From Hermodarchaeum sp048939595 (GTDB lineage Archaea > Asgardarchaeota > Hermodarchaeia > Hermodarchaeales > Hermodarchaeaceae), in contig JBHLPI010000003.1 of assembly GCA_048939595.1 (NCBI GenBank), positions 1-64,000 on the forward strand: a stretch of DNA of 64,000 nucleotides. Direction: 5' to 3'. Of this stretch, positions 52,178-61,004 are shown piece after piece (the first letter of the stretch is position 1; each line of letters opens with the position of its first letter). The translations under genes and the position numbers were made by a program. The notes under the pieces were generated by a model. That model had not been told where the DNA came from, made no database searches, and was given only the letters and a program-made list of their open reading frames with translations.

Positions 52178-54064
52178 GTGAATTCGATGGATATGGCTGA
52201 GATTCTTACAAAAGGCAGTCCCGGAAAACGCTATCTATTATTGGGAAATGAAGCCATTGCACGTGGTGCAATAGAGGCCGGATTGGAACTTGCAGCAACC
52301 TATCCGGGCACTCCTTCATCTGAGATTGGCGATAGTCTTTTTCGTGGAGTCAAAGAAGGCAATTATTTCTTTGAATACTGCACCAATGAAAAGGTTGCCA
52401 TGGAGGTAGCCGGAGCTGCTGCCGTAGCTAACGCACGCGCTCTGGTTATTATGAAACACGTCGGCCTTAATGTCGCATCTGACGCCTTCATGACTTTGAA
52501 TTATATCGGCGTTCGAGCAGGACTTGTTATTGTGTCTGCAGATGATCCTGGGTGTTGGAGCTCTCAAAATGAACAGGATAATCGATTGTACGCTATGTTG
52601 GGCGATACAACAATGCTTGAACCCTCAGACCCTCAAGAAGCAAAAGATATGACCATTGCTGCATTCGAGTTATCAGAAAAGCTTGAACAACCTGTGTTAC
52701 TCCGAGTAACAACTCGTGTAAGCCATACACGGTCAGGTGTTGAATTAGGAAAAATTCGTCCACCACGAAAGAAAGCTAACTTTGAACGTGATCCCCTTCG
52801 GTTTGTGACGGTACCAACGGTAGCCAGATTACGTCACCCGATTTTGGTTGAAAAGGTAAAACAGGCTACTGATATTTCGGAAAAAAGTGAGTGGAACCGT
52901 GTAATCGGAGCAGGAAAACTTGGGATCCTTACATCAGGTGTGAGTTTTAACTATGTTATGGAGGCTCTTGAAACACTCCAACTGAAAGCAGCAGTTTTCA
53001 AGTTGGGAATGACTTACCCTCTTCCAAAGAAGAAGATTCAGAAGTTCATCGCCTCTAAAGAGAAGGTTATTGTTATCGAGGAATTGAAGCCGTACCTTGA
53101 GAATCATGTGCGCGCCTTTGCCCAAGAAAATGGGATAGCAACGCTGATAATTGGTAAAAGTCAGGGATACTTCTCTGAGATAGGCGAGTTTTCTCCAAGA
53201 ACTGTAATTGAAGGTATCGCGAAAGCTTTGAACAAGGAAATCCCACCTGGCTTTGAAGAAGTTGATAATAAACTATCTGAATCAAATATTCAAGTACCCC
53301 CACGACCGCCAATTCTATGTGCAGGTTGCCCTCATCGAGCAACCTTTTACGAGGTGGCAATGGCTACTGGACGTAAAGGCGTTTATCCAACCGATATTGG
53401 ATGTTATACATTAGTAATACAACCTCCCCTAGAAATGGCAGATTTACTGCTATGTATGGGTTCGAGTATCGGAACGTCGTGTGGACTGACAGCAGTCTTA
53501 GACAAACCCATTGTGGGAGCAATTGGTGACTCGACGTTTTTCCATTCGGGGATTCCTGGGCTAGTAAATGCTGTGTACAACCAACATCCGGTAAAAATCA
53601 TAGTTGTTGACAACCATACCACGGCAATGACAGGGCATCAGCCCCATCCAGGAACCGGATTAACTGGAATGGGTGTTCAGGGAACCCAAATTGACATCGA
53701 AGATGTAGTAAAAGGCGTGGGAGTCGAATATGTTAAGGTAATTGATCCTCTCCAAGTGAAGGAAGCCATTCGCGCAATCCGAGAAGCAGTAGCCTACGAT
53801 GGCCCTGCAGTAATTATCTCGCGAAGCCCTTGTGCTCTAATTGAAAGGGCTAGGAAGCGCCGTGAAGATGAACCTATTATCCCTTATGAAGTAGATCCTG
53901 AAATATGTCAGGGCTGCCGTGTTTGCACTGATAAACTAGGCTGTGCTGCAGCTATTTGGACAGGCGAACATGCGGCAATAGATGCTGATCTTTGCTCAGG
54001 TTGTGGTGTCTGTGCAAAAATCTGTCCTTACAAGGCAATACATGAGGTAGAGGTTAATGAATGA
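52178..54064 (+). CDS. iorA: Indolepyruvate:ferredoxin oxidoreductase, alpha subunit
   Basis: A 628-residue subunit. An N-terminal pyrimidine-binding domain (about 1-200), a middle transferase-like part, and a TPP-binding domain with GAIGDSTFFHSGIPGLVNAVYN (about 450-472) precede two 4Fe-4S motifs (CQGCRVC and CSGCGVCAKICP, about 580-620). It oxidises aryl pyruvates to aryl-CoA with ferredoxin reduction. Possible starts are GTG 52178, ATG 52187 and ATG 52193. It overlaps iorB by 8 nt. Confidence 0.95.
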   Translation: MNSMDMAEILTKGSPGKRYLLLGNEAIARGAIEAGLELAATYPGTPSSEIGDSLFRGVKEGNYFFEYCTNEKVAMEVAGAAAVANARALVIMKHVGLNVASDAFMTLNYIGVRAGLVIVSADDPGCWSSQNEQDNRLYAMLGDTTMLEPSDPQEAKDMTIAAFELSEKLEQPVLLRVTTRVSHTRSGVELGKIRPPRKKANFERDPLRFVTVPTVARLRHPILVEKVKQATDISEKSEWNRVIGAGKLGILTSGVSFNYVMEALETLQLKAAVFKLGMTYPLPKKKIQKFIASKEKVIVIEELKPYLENHVRAFAQENGIATLIIGKSQGYFSEIGEFSPRTVIEGIAKALNKEIPPGFEEVDNKLSESNIQVPPRPPILCAGCPHRATFYEVAMATGRKGVYPTDIGCYTLVIQPPLEMADLLLCMGSSIGTSCGLTAVLDKPIVGAIGDSTFFHSGIPGLVNAVYNQHPVKIIVVDNHTTAMTGHQPHPGTGLTGMGVQGTQIDIEDVVKGVGVEYVKVIDPLQVKEAIRAIREAVAYDGPAVIISRSPCALIERARKRREDEPIIPYEVDPEICQGCRVCTDKLGCAAAIWTGEHAAIDADLCSGCGVCAKICPYKAIHEVEVNE

Positions 54065-54665
54065 GTTCAACATTATGTTTACAGGTGTTGGTGGGACTGG
54101 CGTTCTTACTGCAGCCCGAATTATAGCTTCAGCAGCCCTCAGTGAAGGCGAAAACGTTCGAATGGGAGAAATTCATGGTATGGCACAACGAGGAGGCGCA
54201 GTAAATTGCACAGTCAGAATTGGAAATAACGTTCACGGCCCTATAATTCCGACAGGAAAAGCGGATTTACTTCTAAGTGTTGAACCCGTTGAAGCGCTCC
54301 GTAATGTTGATCGAATAATGCCTTCGGGAACAATTATCGTTGGTGAGTATCGAATAACTCCAACAGGAGTACTTCTAGGTCGAACAGAATATCCAGACGA
54401 CGAGAAAATTCTACAGGATTTAGCAAAATTTGCTAAGGTGATTACATTTGATGCTGCGAAACTGGCGCAAGAATCTGGGGGAATTCTGACGATGAATACT
54501 GTACTTATCGGTGCCGTCTTGGGATTAAATCTGCTCCCCATCAAGGAAAAAAGCCTAATTTCAGCAATTGAGGAGATTTTACCAATTCGTTATCATGAAA
54601 TGAACATTACTGCTCTCAAGAAAGGAAAAGATGCATCAAAAAGGACAATTACTCTAGCGGTTTAG
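54057..54665 (+). CDS. iorB: Indolepyruvate:ferredoxin oxidoreductase, beta subunit
   Basis: A 202-residue gamma-type domain protein: NIMFTGVGGTGVLTAARIIASAA near the N-terminus, VRMGEIHGMAQRGGAV (about 32-47), LLLSVEPVEALR (about 70-81), and MNTVLIGAVLGL in the last third. With IorA it forms the enzyme for aromatic amino-acid breakdown. Translation is likely coupled to iorA. It overlaps the 3' end of the MEMO gene by 12 nt. Confidence 0.94.
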   Translation: MNEFNIMFTGVGGTGVLTAARIIASAALSEGENVRMGEIHGMAQRGGAVNCTVRIGNNVHGPIIPTGKADLLLSVEPVEALRNVDRIMPSGTIIVGEYRITPTGVLLGRTEYPDDEKILQDLAKFAKVITFDAAKLAQESGGILTMNTVLIGAVLGLNLLPIKEKSLISAIEEILPIRYHEMNITALKKGKDASKRTITLAV

Positions 54666-55577
54666 AGTAATTGATGCATAACCAACTATGGCCTCTGAGC
54701 TTCCTCGGATATCATAACTTGTTGCATACTTCAAGCAGGTCCCATTAGTAGCACCCAGTTGTTTTGCCGCAGTGATTGTTGTAGTAACAGCACTAGCCCC
54801 ACACATGGTTCGCTCTTCTTTTACAACAGTATCGATGAGAGCTTTCCCATCTAATTGTTCAATTTTCTGAATTAAGTCACCATCAGTCTTATAGACCCAT
54901 TCAATTATCTTCTCAACTGGTCCACTGCCAACAGGATCGTAACCATAGAAGTATCGACCATAATGCGTGAAATCCGTACTAGCAATAATGAAAACGTCTC
55001 GCTTCACCTTCTGAACCGCACTCGCGATTGTGTTTCCAACTTTTTCACAAATTGCAAACTTCGGTGAAGAGATTAGAAGTGGTAAAATTTTGAAGTTGTG
55101 ATTTTTCCCAAGAAATTGAATAAATGGGAGTTGAACTTCGATTGAATGCTCATCTAGATGAGCTTCAGAACTTTCTAGAATACAATTTGTACCTGAGTCC
55201 TGACTTTGTTTCATGATTCCCTTTGCTAATGACGAATCGATTTGACATTTTCCGAGGGGTGTCTCCCATTCTCCTTCAGCCATTAAGGCTGCTCCAGAAA
55301 AACGCAAAGTTCGGTGTTTTACTCCGATTAATATAAACGTCTCAGGAAACCCGTCCTCAGCAATGGCTTTGTAAAGATGAGATGCAATTGGACCTGAATA
55401 TATGAAACCAGCATGAGGAGCAACCCCCGCAATGATTTTCTTACTACGTTTGGAACTAATTTTAGGAATCTCGCCTGCACCGTGAGAATCGGAAAATGAA
55501 GCGCGAATTGAGGCTTCAAGAGATTTCTTCTCTGGCGGATAATATCCGATGGCTATTGGTTTCCGTAGTAGACCCAT
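54654..55577 (-). CDS. MEMO1 family protein
   Basis: About 307 residues from ATG 55577, preferred because AGGTGA lies 4 nt upstream; an upstream GTG (55601) is also in frame. MEMO signatures: VAPHAGFIYSGPIA (about residues 50-63), EAHLDEHSIEVQLPF (about 137-151), and STDFTHYGRYF (about 200-210) with metal-binding histidines. MEMO proteins bind metals and relate to extradiol dioxygenases. AMMECR1 sits 5 kb upstream; the pair recurs in prokaryotes along with a radical-SAM gene not seen here. Confidence 0.9.
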   Translation of the reverse strand: MGLLRKPIAIGYYPPEKKSLEASIRASFSDSHGAGEIPKISSKRSKKIIAGVAPHAGFIYSGPIASHLYKAIAEDGFPETFILIGVKHRTLRFSGAALMAEGEWETPLGKCQIDSSLAKGIMKQSQDSGTNCILESSEAHLDEHSIEVQLPFIQFLGKNHNFKILPLLISSPKFAICEKVGNTIASAVQKVKRDVFIIASTDFTHYGRYFYGYDPVGSGPVEKIIEWVYKTDGDLIQKIEQLDGKALIDTVVKEERTMCGASAVTTTITAAKQLGATNGTCLKYATSYDIRGSSEAIVGYASITLNR

Positions 55578-55601
55578 GGTTTCACCTGTAGAATAATTCA
55601 C

Positions 55602-56420
55602 TTGGTAACCAAAAAGGTTTTTTCGAAGGGTATGGGGTGTCGGTGTGTGGTTAAAATGGGTGAACGCCTGGATGAAGGAACCATACGAGCTCTCCGAAGC
55701 TTGGGACTAAGCAGCTACGAAGCGCGCGTATATGTTTCATTAGTTAGGAATGGCGCATTAACTGCCAGTGAGGTTAGTACCCAGTCACGAATTCCCTTTA
55801 GTCGCGTTTATGACGTATTAGCAGCACTTGAACAAGGCGGATGGATTACTGTTGAGCAAGGTCGTCCGAAGCATTACATCCCGAAAAGCCCACGTGAAAC
55901 AGCTAAAGCGGCTGTTCTTTCTGTGCAAGATCAGCTTGCAGAATGGGAGCAACGAGTAATCGAGAATCTCCAACCATTATTTGATTCAAAAACGAAAATT
56001 TCAGCTCCTGAAGTGCACATCCTGCATGGTTCGAATAATGTCCGGGCAAAGCTGAATGTAGCTCTCGGCCAAGCAGAGCGCAGTGTTCTACTTTCTTGGG
56101 GTATCATTAGCGAAGAAGATATCGAATTTATTTCTCCAACACTGTTCCATCTCCGTGATCGAGGCGTTAAGATTCAGATTCTCGTATCTGAACAAACTCT
56201 TACAGACAAAGTTCAGAGAGTTATTGCCGCTGTTGGTGAAGGTCGGAAACGTAAAGAAATCTATGGTGGAGGTGCGATTATCGATGAAAAACAAGCAATA
56301 ATCATGCTAACGACCCAGCCAGCAGAATCATTAGCTATCTGGACAAGCCACACTGAGCTTGGAGAGCTAGCTAAAATTTATTTTCTTTATCTTTATCAGT
56401 CTGCTGAACCACTGACTTGA
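55602..56420 (+). CDS. TrmB-family transcriptional regulator
   Basis: A 272-residue frame. The start is uncertain: ATG 55632 or ATG 55656 are more credible than the TTG at 55602. A winged helix (about 28-90; LGLSSYEARVYVSLVRNGALTASEVS then RVYDVLAALEQGGWI) is followed by the TrmB sensor region (about 125-265; EVHILHGSNNVRAKL, HLRDRGVKIQILVSE). TrmB regulators sense sugars. This one is divergent from MEMO and convergent with a small wHTH gene. Confidence 0.86.
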   Translation: MVTKKVFSKGMGCRCVVKMGERLDEGTIRALRSLGLSSYEARVYVSLVRNGALTASEVSTQSRIPFSRVYDVLAALEQGGWITVEQGRPKHYIPKSPRETAKAAVLSVQDQLAEWEQRVIENLQPLFDSKTKISAPEVHILHGSNNVRAKLNVALGQAERSVLLSWGIISEEDIEFISPTLFHLRDRGVKIQILVSEQTLTDKVQRVIAAVGEGRKRKEIYGGGAIIDEKQAIIMLTTQPAESLAIWTSHTELGELAKIYFLYLYQSAEPLT

Positions 56421-56424
56421 AATC

Positions 56425-56739
56425 TTATTGTGTTTCCTTCGATTCACTTCGAAGTTTTTCGAGAAGAACAATTGCCACGCCCAAAGGTACTCTGAGTTGG
56501 ATGGATAGTTCCTCAGCAGTTATTGTTGGATGCTTTGGAAGAATACTAGTTCGAGTATAATCGAGAAGATGAGGATAAAGCACCATTGATTTCACTGTTT
56601 CTTCTAGAATAACTGGCCAATTTCGGGCACCGGAAGGATCCCGCTCTAATGCCTCAAGGGTGTCCTTCTTTTCAGTATCAGTCGTTTTTTTCTTGGTCGG
56701 TTTCTTTTCCTTAAAATACTGATCTAAACCAAAGCTCAT
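56425..56739 (-). CDS. Small predicted winged-helix protein
   Basis: About 104 residues from ATG 56739 (MSFGLDQYF); GTG 56769 would add 10 residues. A charged lysine-rich N-terminus (about 8-25) is followed by a helical region with TITAEELSIQLRVPLGVAIVLLEKLRSE at the C-terminus (about 75-101), which looks like the recognition half of a winged helix. Function unknown. It diverges from the zinc-ribbon/wHTH gene. Confidence 0.5.
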   Translation of the reverse strand: MSFGLDQYFKEKKPTKKKTTDTEKKDTLEALERDPSGARNWPVILEETVKSMVLYPHLLDYTRTSILPKHPTITAEELSIQLRVPLGVAIVLLEKLRSESKETQ

Positions 56740-56805
56740 CGGGATTTCCCTATTGTTGAATGTTAACACGAAAGGCTAATTAGGCTTGTGGCAATGGTGG
56801 TCTTG

Positions 56806-57543
56806 ATGTTCAGGGAAGGATTTTACATTATTCGCTGTCCAAGGTGTGGACGTTTTACCTATGCTCCAACTCGCCAAAAGACACGATTATGTGTGTATTG
56901 TCAAAGAGTTTTTAAAATCAATCCTTTAAATGCAGTCTTTGTTGAGGATGCACAGACAGCTCAAACCCGAGTTAAACTGTATCAAACAGGAAAACATCAC
57001 AAAGAGTTCATGGACGCCGTCGAAAAATCTCGGGAGAAAATCGAGTCACTACTCCCAAATGAGAATGTGGATTTGGAGCAGCTTCAGGATCCTAAACAAA
57101 AAATCCAACCGATTTCTGCACGACGACGGGAGTTAGAACGAATTCTGTATCAGCATGCACGCACAAACACTCTTGATTTACAGATTTTAGAAAAAGAATG
57201 TGCAAAGGCAGGAATTCCTTGGAATTGGGCTGCACAACAGATTGAAACTCTCATTCGAACTGGTCACCTCATTTCGCCCAAACCTTGGCAGATTCAATTA
57301 GTTACTGATGACCTGCAACCAAATGATAGTACAGGAAAAGCGATTTCACCGACCAATCTAGCAAGAGCGATTAGTGATGTTTTGCGTAAAACACAAACTG
57401 CACTGAGTCAGGAAGAGATTATTTCTAAACTTGAAAAGAGAGGAATCGCCAGCGTGGGAATTGATGAAGCGTTGAATCGCTTGCGAAACCAAGGGTATAT
57501 CCTCAAAACTTCAGAGGGTGCCTTTCGATGGACTGACAGCTAG
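56806..57543 (+). CDS. Zinc-ribbon plus tandem winged-helix protein
   Basis: About 245 residues from ATG 56806; ATG 56788 is also possible. A DUF1922-like zinc ribbon is at the start (YIIRCPRCGRFTYAP, then RLCVYCQRVF). Two predicted winged helices follow: about 110-160 (RRELERILYQHARTNTLDLQILEKE) and about 180-240 (IISKLEKRGIASVGIDEALNRLRNQGYI). The second resembles MCM C-terminal winged helices, an inference by eye. It likely binds nucleic acid. Confidence 0.6.
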   Translation: MFREGFYIIRCPRCGRFTYAPTRQKTRLCVYCQRVFKINPLNAVFVEDAQTAQTRVKLYQTGKHHKEFMDAVEKSREKIESLLPNENVDLEQLQDPKQKIQPISARRRELERILYQHARTNTLDLQILEKECAKAGIPWNWAAQQIETLIRTGHLISPKPWQIQLVTDDLQPNDSTGKAISPTNLARAISDVLRKTQTALSQEEIISKLEKRGIASVGIDEALNRLRNQGYILKTSEGAFRWTDS

Positions 57544-57601
57544 TATGAGAGCTGATTGATAAGTTTTAAACAATCAATATTCTTTATAGGAAACGAGGAT
57601 A

Positions 57602-57979
57602 TTGCCTGCAGTCTATTATCTTGCTCGTCAACTTCATCGCCAGAAGCCTGGTGAACTGATAGATTATATTCTCATTCTGTGGCTCTACTCAAACCCTCAT
57701 GAAACTCGCCGACGTTCTCTAGCATCGCTAAGACATGTTCTAAAACATATTCCCGAGTTTCAACGTCCCGATGGAAAACCCAACGTAAATGATGAAGAAT
57801 TAAACCAAATTATCTTTGCAGCTCTTCAACGGCTAAAGGAAATGGGAGTCGTTACGGTCTTTTCAAAGACTGAATCAGTAACACAAGTTTCATTGACTGA
57901 AAAGGGAATCGAGTTTGTAAAATCTCAATTATCCGTGGAGCAGATGCAGTATCTTGAAGAAGCAGGTCATATGACATAA
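57602..57979 (+). CDS. Winged-helix protein, unknown function
   Basis: A 125-residue protein with a TTG start (GAGGA upstream). A helical region (YILILWLYSNPHETRRRSLASLRHVL) is followed by IIFAALQRLKEMGVVTVF and VSLTEKGIEFVKSQL, the typical winged-helix strand and last helix. Function unknown. It sits 58 nt after the zinc-ribbon/wHTH gene and 51 nt before the cyclin-like gene in the same direction. Confidence 0.5.
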   Translation: MPAVYYLARQLHRQKPGELIDYILILWLYSNPHETRRRSLASLRHVLKHIPEFQRPDGKPNVNDEELNQIIFAALQRLKEMGVVTVFSKTESVTQVSLTEKGIEFVKSQLSVEQMQYLEEAGHMT

Positions 57980-58030
57980 AAGGGGAAAACGGAACATACC
58001 ACAGGACCCGCCTAAAGTATTTTTAGGACT

Positions 58031-58741
58031 ATGTTACATACATGGATTAGACATTTCCTACGGAGACTTACCATCTTGGCGTCAAGGGCTAGAGTGAATG
58101 AAACTGTACGGACAGATTTGGAGGCTCCAGCAATCCATCTGAAGCAAGCGTATCGTCTATATGCGGCTAAACGAGTCCGTCAGGATCTGATTCTTCCATC
58201 CCTCCGCATTCTTGCTAGTCACCTGGGAACACAAGCTATTGGACGTGAACCAGAAGCCCTTTTTGCAGCTGCGACCTACATCGCCTTCCGCCATCCTAAT
58301 ACGTACCCTAATAATGTTCCACGCAGCTATTTTTCAGCCAAAACCTCGAAGACAACAAAGCGCAAACCAGCGGAACCAATTTTCCATGAGTCTTTTTCCG
58401 CTAAAGATTCGAGCATCGATTGGTACACAAAATTAATAGTCGAAAAGTTAGGTATCATTGTCCTCTACGATGAACAAGGACTCCCCTATTTTCTTGAACG
58501 CAGTGGACCAATTTATAAGCTAATTGACGGCCTTGCTGAAGAAGCTGCAATTGATGCAGTCTTAACCTCACAAATAAACAGTCGCCCAGAGCTTCTCGAA
58601 CCGGTGATGAGTGCCCTATTAAATCGAATTTTCAAAGTTCTTCGGATTCTTCCGAGTGTGTTCTATAACTCGCTGTATGAGCAGTTAGCACCTCATGTAG
58701 AATCTTTAATTGAAATTACGAAGTTGGCCCTACGAATTTAA
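58031..58741 (+). CDS. Cyclin-like protein, possibly TFB-related
   Basis: A 236-residue protein. The middle part, YRLYAAKRVRQDLILPSLRILASHLG followed by PEALFAAATYIAFRHPN (about residues 37-95), has the helical rhythm of TFIIB/cyclin repeats (an AAAxYIAxR-type helix). The C-terminal half (about 115-236) is helical but not clearly cyclin. No zinc ribbon. If correct it would be a single-repeat TFB relative. An inverted repeat (CCTAAA/TTTAGG, 58011-58027) lies just before the ATG. Confidence 0.4.
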   Translation: MLHTWIRHFLRRLTILASRARVNETVRTDLEAPAIHLKQAYRLYAAKRVRQDLILPSLRILASHLGTQAIGREPEALFAAATYIAFRHPNTYPNNVPRSYFSAKTSKTTKRKPAEPIFHESFSAKDSSIDWYTKLIVEKLGIIVLYDEQGLPYFLERSGPIYKLIDGLAEEAAIDAVLTSQINSRPELLEPVMSALLNRIFKVLRILPSVFYNSLYEQLAPHVESLIEITKLALRI

Positions 58742-59034
58742 CCATTTTCCATATGGGTTTTGACTTCTTCGACAACTGTGCGTCCAGCGACTACTTGATC
58801 GATGGAATGAACGGAAGCACCACAGGCTTCAAGAGCGGCTTTTACCTCCTCAAATCCGAGGTTGTCACCTTCAACTGTAACCTTAATTGACTCGGTATGC
58901 GAGTCGACTTCAACAAGAGCGACGTTGACACCAACGACGCCATCAATCTTACCTACCAATGTGGCTATATCAACAAGGTTCGGAACATGTGGCTTGAGAA
59001 CATCGAGAACGAGTCTTTTGATACCCGAAGGCAT
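58738..59034 (-). CDS. DUF211 protein
   Basis: A 98-residue protein of the archaeal DUF211 family: IKRLVLDVLKPHVPNLVDIA near the start, VEVDSHTESIKVTVEGDNLGFEEVKAALEACGASVHSIDQVVAG (about 42-85). It has a ferredoxin-like alpha/beta fold and is reported to bind metals as oligomers; the role is unknown. It converges with the cyclin-like gene by a 4-nt overlap. Confidence 0.88.
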   Translation of the reverse strand: MPSGIKRLVLDVLKPHVPNLVDIATLVGKIDGVVGVNVALVEVDSHTESIKVTVEGDNLGFEEVKAALEACGASVHSIDQVVAGRTVVEEVKTHMENG

Positions 59035-59136
59035 CTTATGAATACACTCCCAGCAATTGATGAATAAATTGCTTAGAATAGCTAAGTTTCTGTGAGTTCT
59101 TGAATTTTTCTATTCAACAGTAGTTACTATTACTAT

Positions 59137-59319
59137 ATGAATAGTAAACAACCAATACCACATGGTGTTTCTAAGATAATTCTAAATCTTTTGAAAAAGA
59201 GGAAATCATGTGGAAAAATCGCTGAAACGATTTTTGATGAATATGGTCTTTCTTATGCAAAATGGAATATCTACTATCGTATAAGAAGAAATGTTGGAAA
59301 GATTAGAGCATTCACCTAA
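59137..59319 (+). CDS. Small HTH-like peptide, doubtful
   Basis: A 60-residue frame with an ATG at 59137. It is rich in K and I/L; the stretch SCGKIAETIFDEYGLSYAKWNIYYRIRRNVG looks like a helix-turn-helix. An A/T-rich segment precedes it, but there is no clear ribosome-binding site. It lies in an otherwise gene-free 310-nt gap. Treat as tentative. Confidence 0.3.
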   Translation: MNSKQPIPHGVSKIILNLLKKRKSCGKIAETIFDEYGLSYAKWNIYYRIRRNVGKIRAFT

Positions 59320-59344
59320 TTCTTTCCATTTTATTTGAAACGGT

Positions 59345-60529
59345 TTACTCGGTGTGGATCCTAAACAAGTCGATGTCGCCTTGCATCTGTGTGAGGAATT
59401 CGCGGGTAGATCTTTCGATATCATGGGATTGGGTGATGTAGCGACCGACTACTATGATGTCCGCTTTTGCCTTAAGAGCAGCATCAATATTATCAGGTCG
59501 AATGCCCCCTGCCACGGAAACAAGGAGACGTTTTCCTTTGAATGCGGTTTTAACTGCTTTGACGATTTCCCATTTGTGATCGGTACGACCTTCGGTGTCA
59601 ATTCCCCGATGCATGATGACAACATTTGGTGGCATCTTAAGGCTTTGAAGCTTGGCTATTGGGTCTTCTACATTCATCATATCTACAAAGGAATAAATGC
59701 CCAACCGGTTGGTTTCATAAATGAACTGATCGATGGTATCTACCGAGGCTAATCCAGAAACCACAACTGCATCAGCTGACTCATCGAAGGCTAAATCAAC
59801 TTCAACCTTCCCCACATCAAGTGTCTTAAGATCAGCGACTAAGAACTTGTCCTTGGCAACTTCCCGAATATCACGGAGGACCTCAGTTCCATAACGTTTG
59901 ATAAGGGGCGTTCCTGCTTCTAGAATGAGATTATCACTTTTAGGAAGCACTTCGATTATCTTCTTCGTCTTTTCAAGACTAGGAATATCTAATGCAATCT
60001 GTAGGTATGGTGGACGCCATAAGCGTGGAACCCGAAAACCCATAATGGGATGCGTTGCGCGATCTTTGTCATACATGATTTTATCTACTGGAGGATAGTT
60101 GGATAGAGCCCGCTGAATTGAAAGTTTCGTAGCGGCATAATTGTAATGATAAATTCGTCGGTAATCTTTTGCATCAGGGTGAATGAAAACGCTGCACAAA
60201 ATTACCCACTCATCTGCCTTAGCCTTTGGTATTATTCCTTCCTCCAAAGCATCGGCCACAGCTTTAGCAACAGCGGCTTGCGCTGGACCGAATATTTTCT
60301 CTGCATCACCCATGTCTTTTACAGTTACTTTAGGGATAATGAGTGTATGAGGTTTAGGTGGAAGATTCGGTCGTATTACAGCTAACAAAGGAGAATGCCC
60401 ATGAGATACATTGGTCATTCCATGGGCAAAAGCCGTCCCAACCGGACCTGACTTTTCACCAATAATCATATCTACATGTGCAATTTCTGCGCCTTTGCCA
60501 ATGAGGGCTTCACCAACAAGGTATACCAT
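59345..60529 (-). CDS. Fae-Hps: formaldehyde-activating enzyme / hexulose-6-phosphate synthase
   Basis: A 394-residue fusion. The N-terminal Fae domain (about 1-165) has EALIGKGAEIAHVDMIIG with the conserved His, and GPAQAAVAKAVADALE. The C-terminal Hps domain (about 175-390) has LQIALDIPSLE, LEAGTPLIKRYG, DLKTLDVGKVEVDLA and VAGGIRPDNI. Archaea lacking the oxidative pentose route use the pair to make ribulose-5-phosphate from fructose-6-phosphate with formaldehyde capture. The fusion order Fae-Hps is the archaeal one. Confidence 0.94.
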   Translation of the reverse strand: MVYLVGEALIGKGAEIAHVDMIIGEKSGPVGTAFAHGMTNVSHGHSPLLAVIRPNLPPKPHTLIIPKVTVKDMGDAEKIFGPAQAAVAKAVADALEEGIIPKAKADEWVILCSVFIHPDAKDYRRIYHYNYAATKLSIQRALSNYPPVDKIMYDKDRATHPIMGFRVPRLWRPPYLQIALDIPSLEKTKKIIEVLPKSDNLILEAGTPLIKRYGTEVLRDIREVAKDKFLVADLKTLDVGKVEVDLAFDESADAVVVSGLASVDTIDQFIYETNRLGIYSFVDMMNVEDPIAKLQSLKMPPNVVIMHRGIDTEGRTDHKWEIVKAVKTAFKGKRLLVSVAGGIRPDNIDAALKAKADIIVVGRYITQSHDIERSTREFLTQMQGDIDLFRIHTE

Positions 60530-60643
60530 TGAACGTCGTCCCCAAGGATAGTTTCAGTTTTCTTAACTCCAACATCCGTTATAATAACGTTTTGTGACAA
60601 TACCGATATTGAAGTGTAGGAAAATAAAAGCAGTTCTTTAACT

Positions 60644-60817
60644 CTACCAGGTTATTTCTCGTTGGAAGAGGAGATAATGATTAACCCAGTTTGGGTCACC
60701 TGTAGCCTGATAAGTGTGAAGTTGCCAACCATCTTTTTGGTATTCGGCAATTGTTCTCGCAATATTTTTGTGATGATTAACCTGCACGCAAATATATTCG
60801 AAGTCGATATTCTTCAA
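60644..60817 (-). CDS. DUF4177-like small protein
   Basis: A 57-residue protein. TTG start at 60817 with AGGTGA about 7 nt upstream; TAG at 60646-60644. It begins MKNIDFEYICVQVNHHKNIA, has the motif EYQKDGWQLHTYQATG and ends WVNHYLLFQREITW. The order (a strand EYICV, a helix, GWQL, a strand YLLFQRE) matches the DUF4177 pattern of small tail-free proteins. Single gene between fae-hps and a wHTH gene; function unknown. Confidence 0.65.
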   Translation of the reverse strand: MKNIDFEYICVQVNHHKNIARTIAEYQKDGWQLHTYQATGDPNWVNHYLLFQREITW

Positions 60818-61004
60818 ATAGGATTCACCTGTTTATTCCTCAAGAAAATTCAAATAAAAGGATTGGGAGGTTATTGTATATTCGCTTAGAAGAGATTTAC
60901 AGATAGTCAATTATTTTTAACCAAAACGTTAATACCTTGTGGAATCGTGTTGGGTTTTACTCAAAGTCCTATGAAAATGGAGGTGTTATGCATGGCAACT
61001 GATC

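Noticed and set aside
60662..60889. A 75-codon plus-strand ORF near 60.7 kb
   Set aside because: The opposite strand carries the DUF4177-like gene with a start signal and family pattern; this frame is its shadow plus A/T-rich flank.
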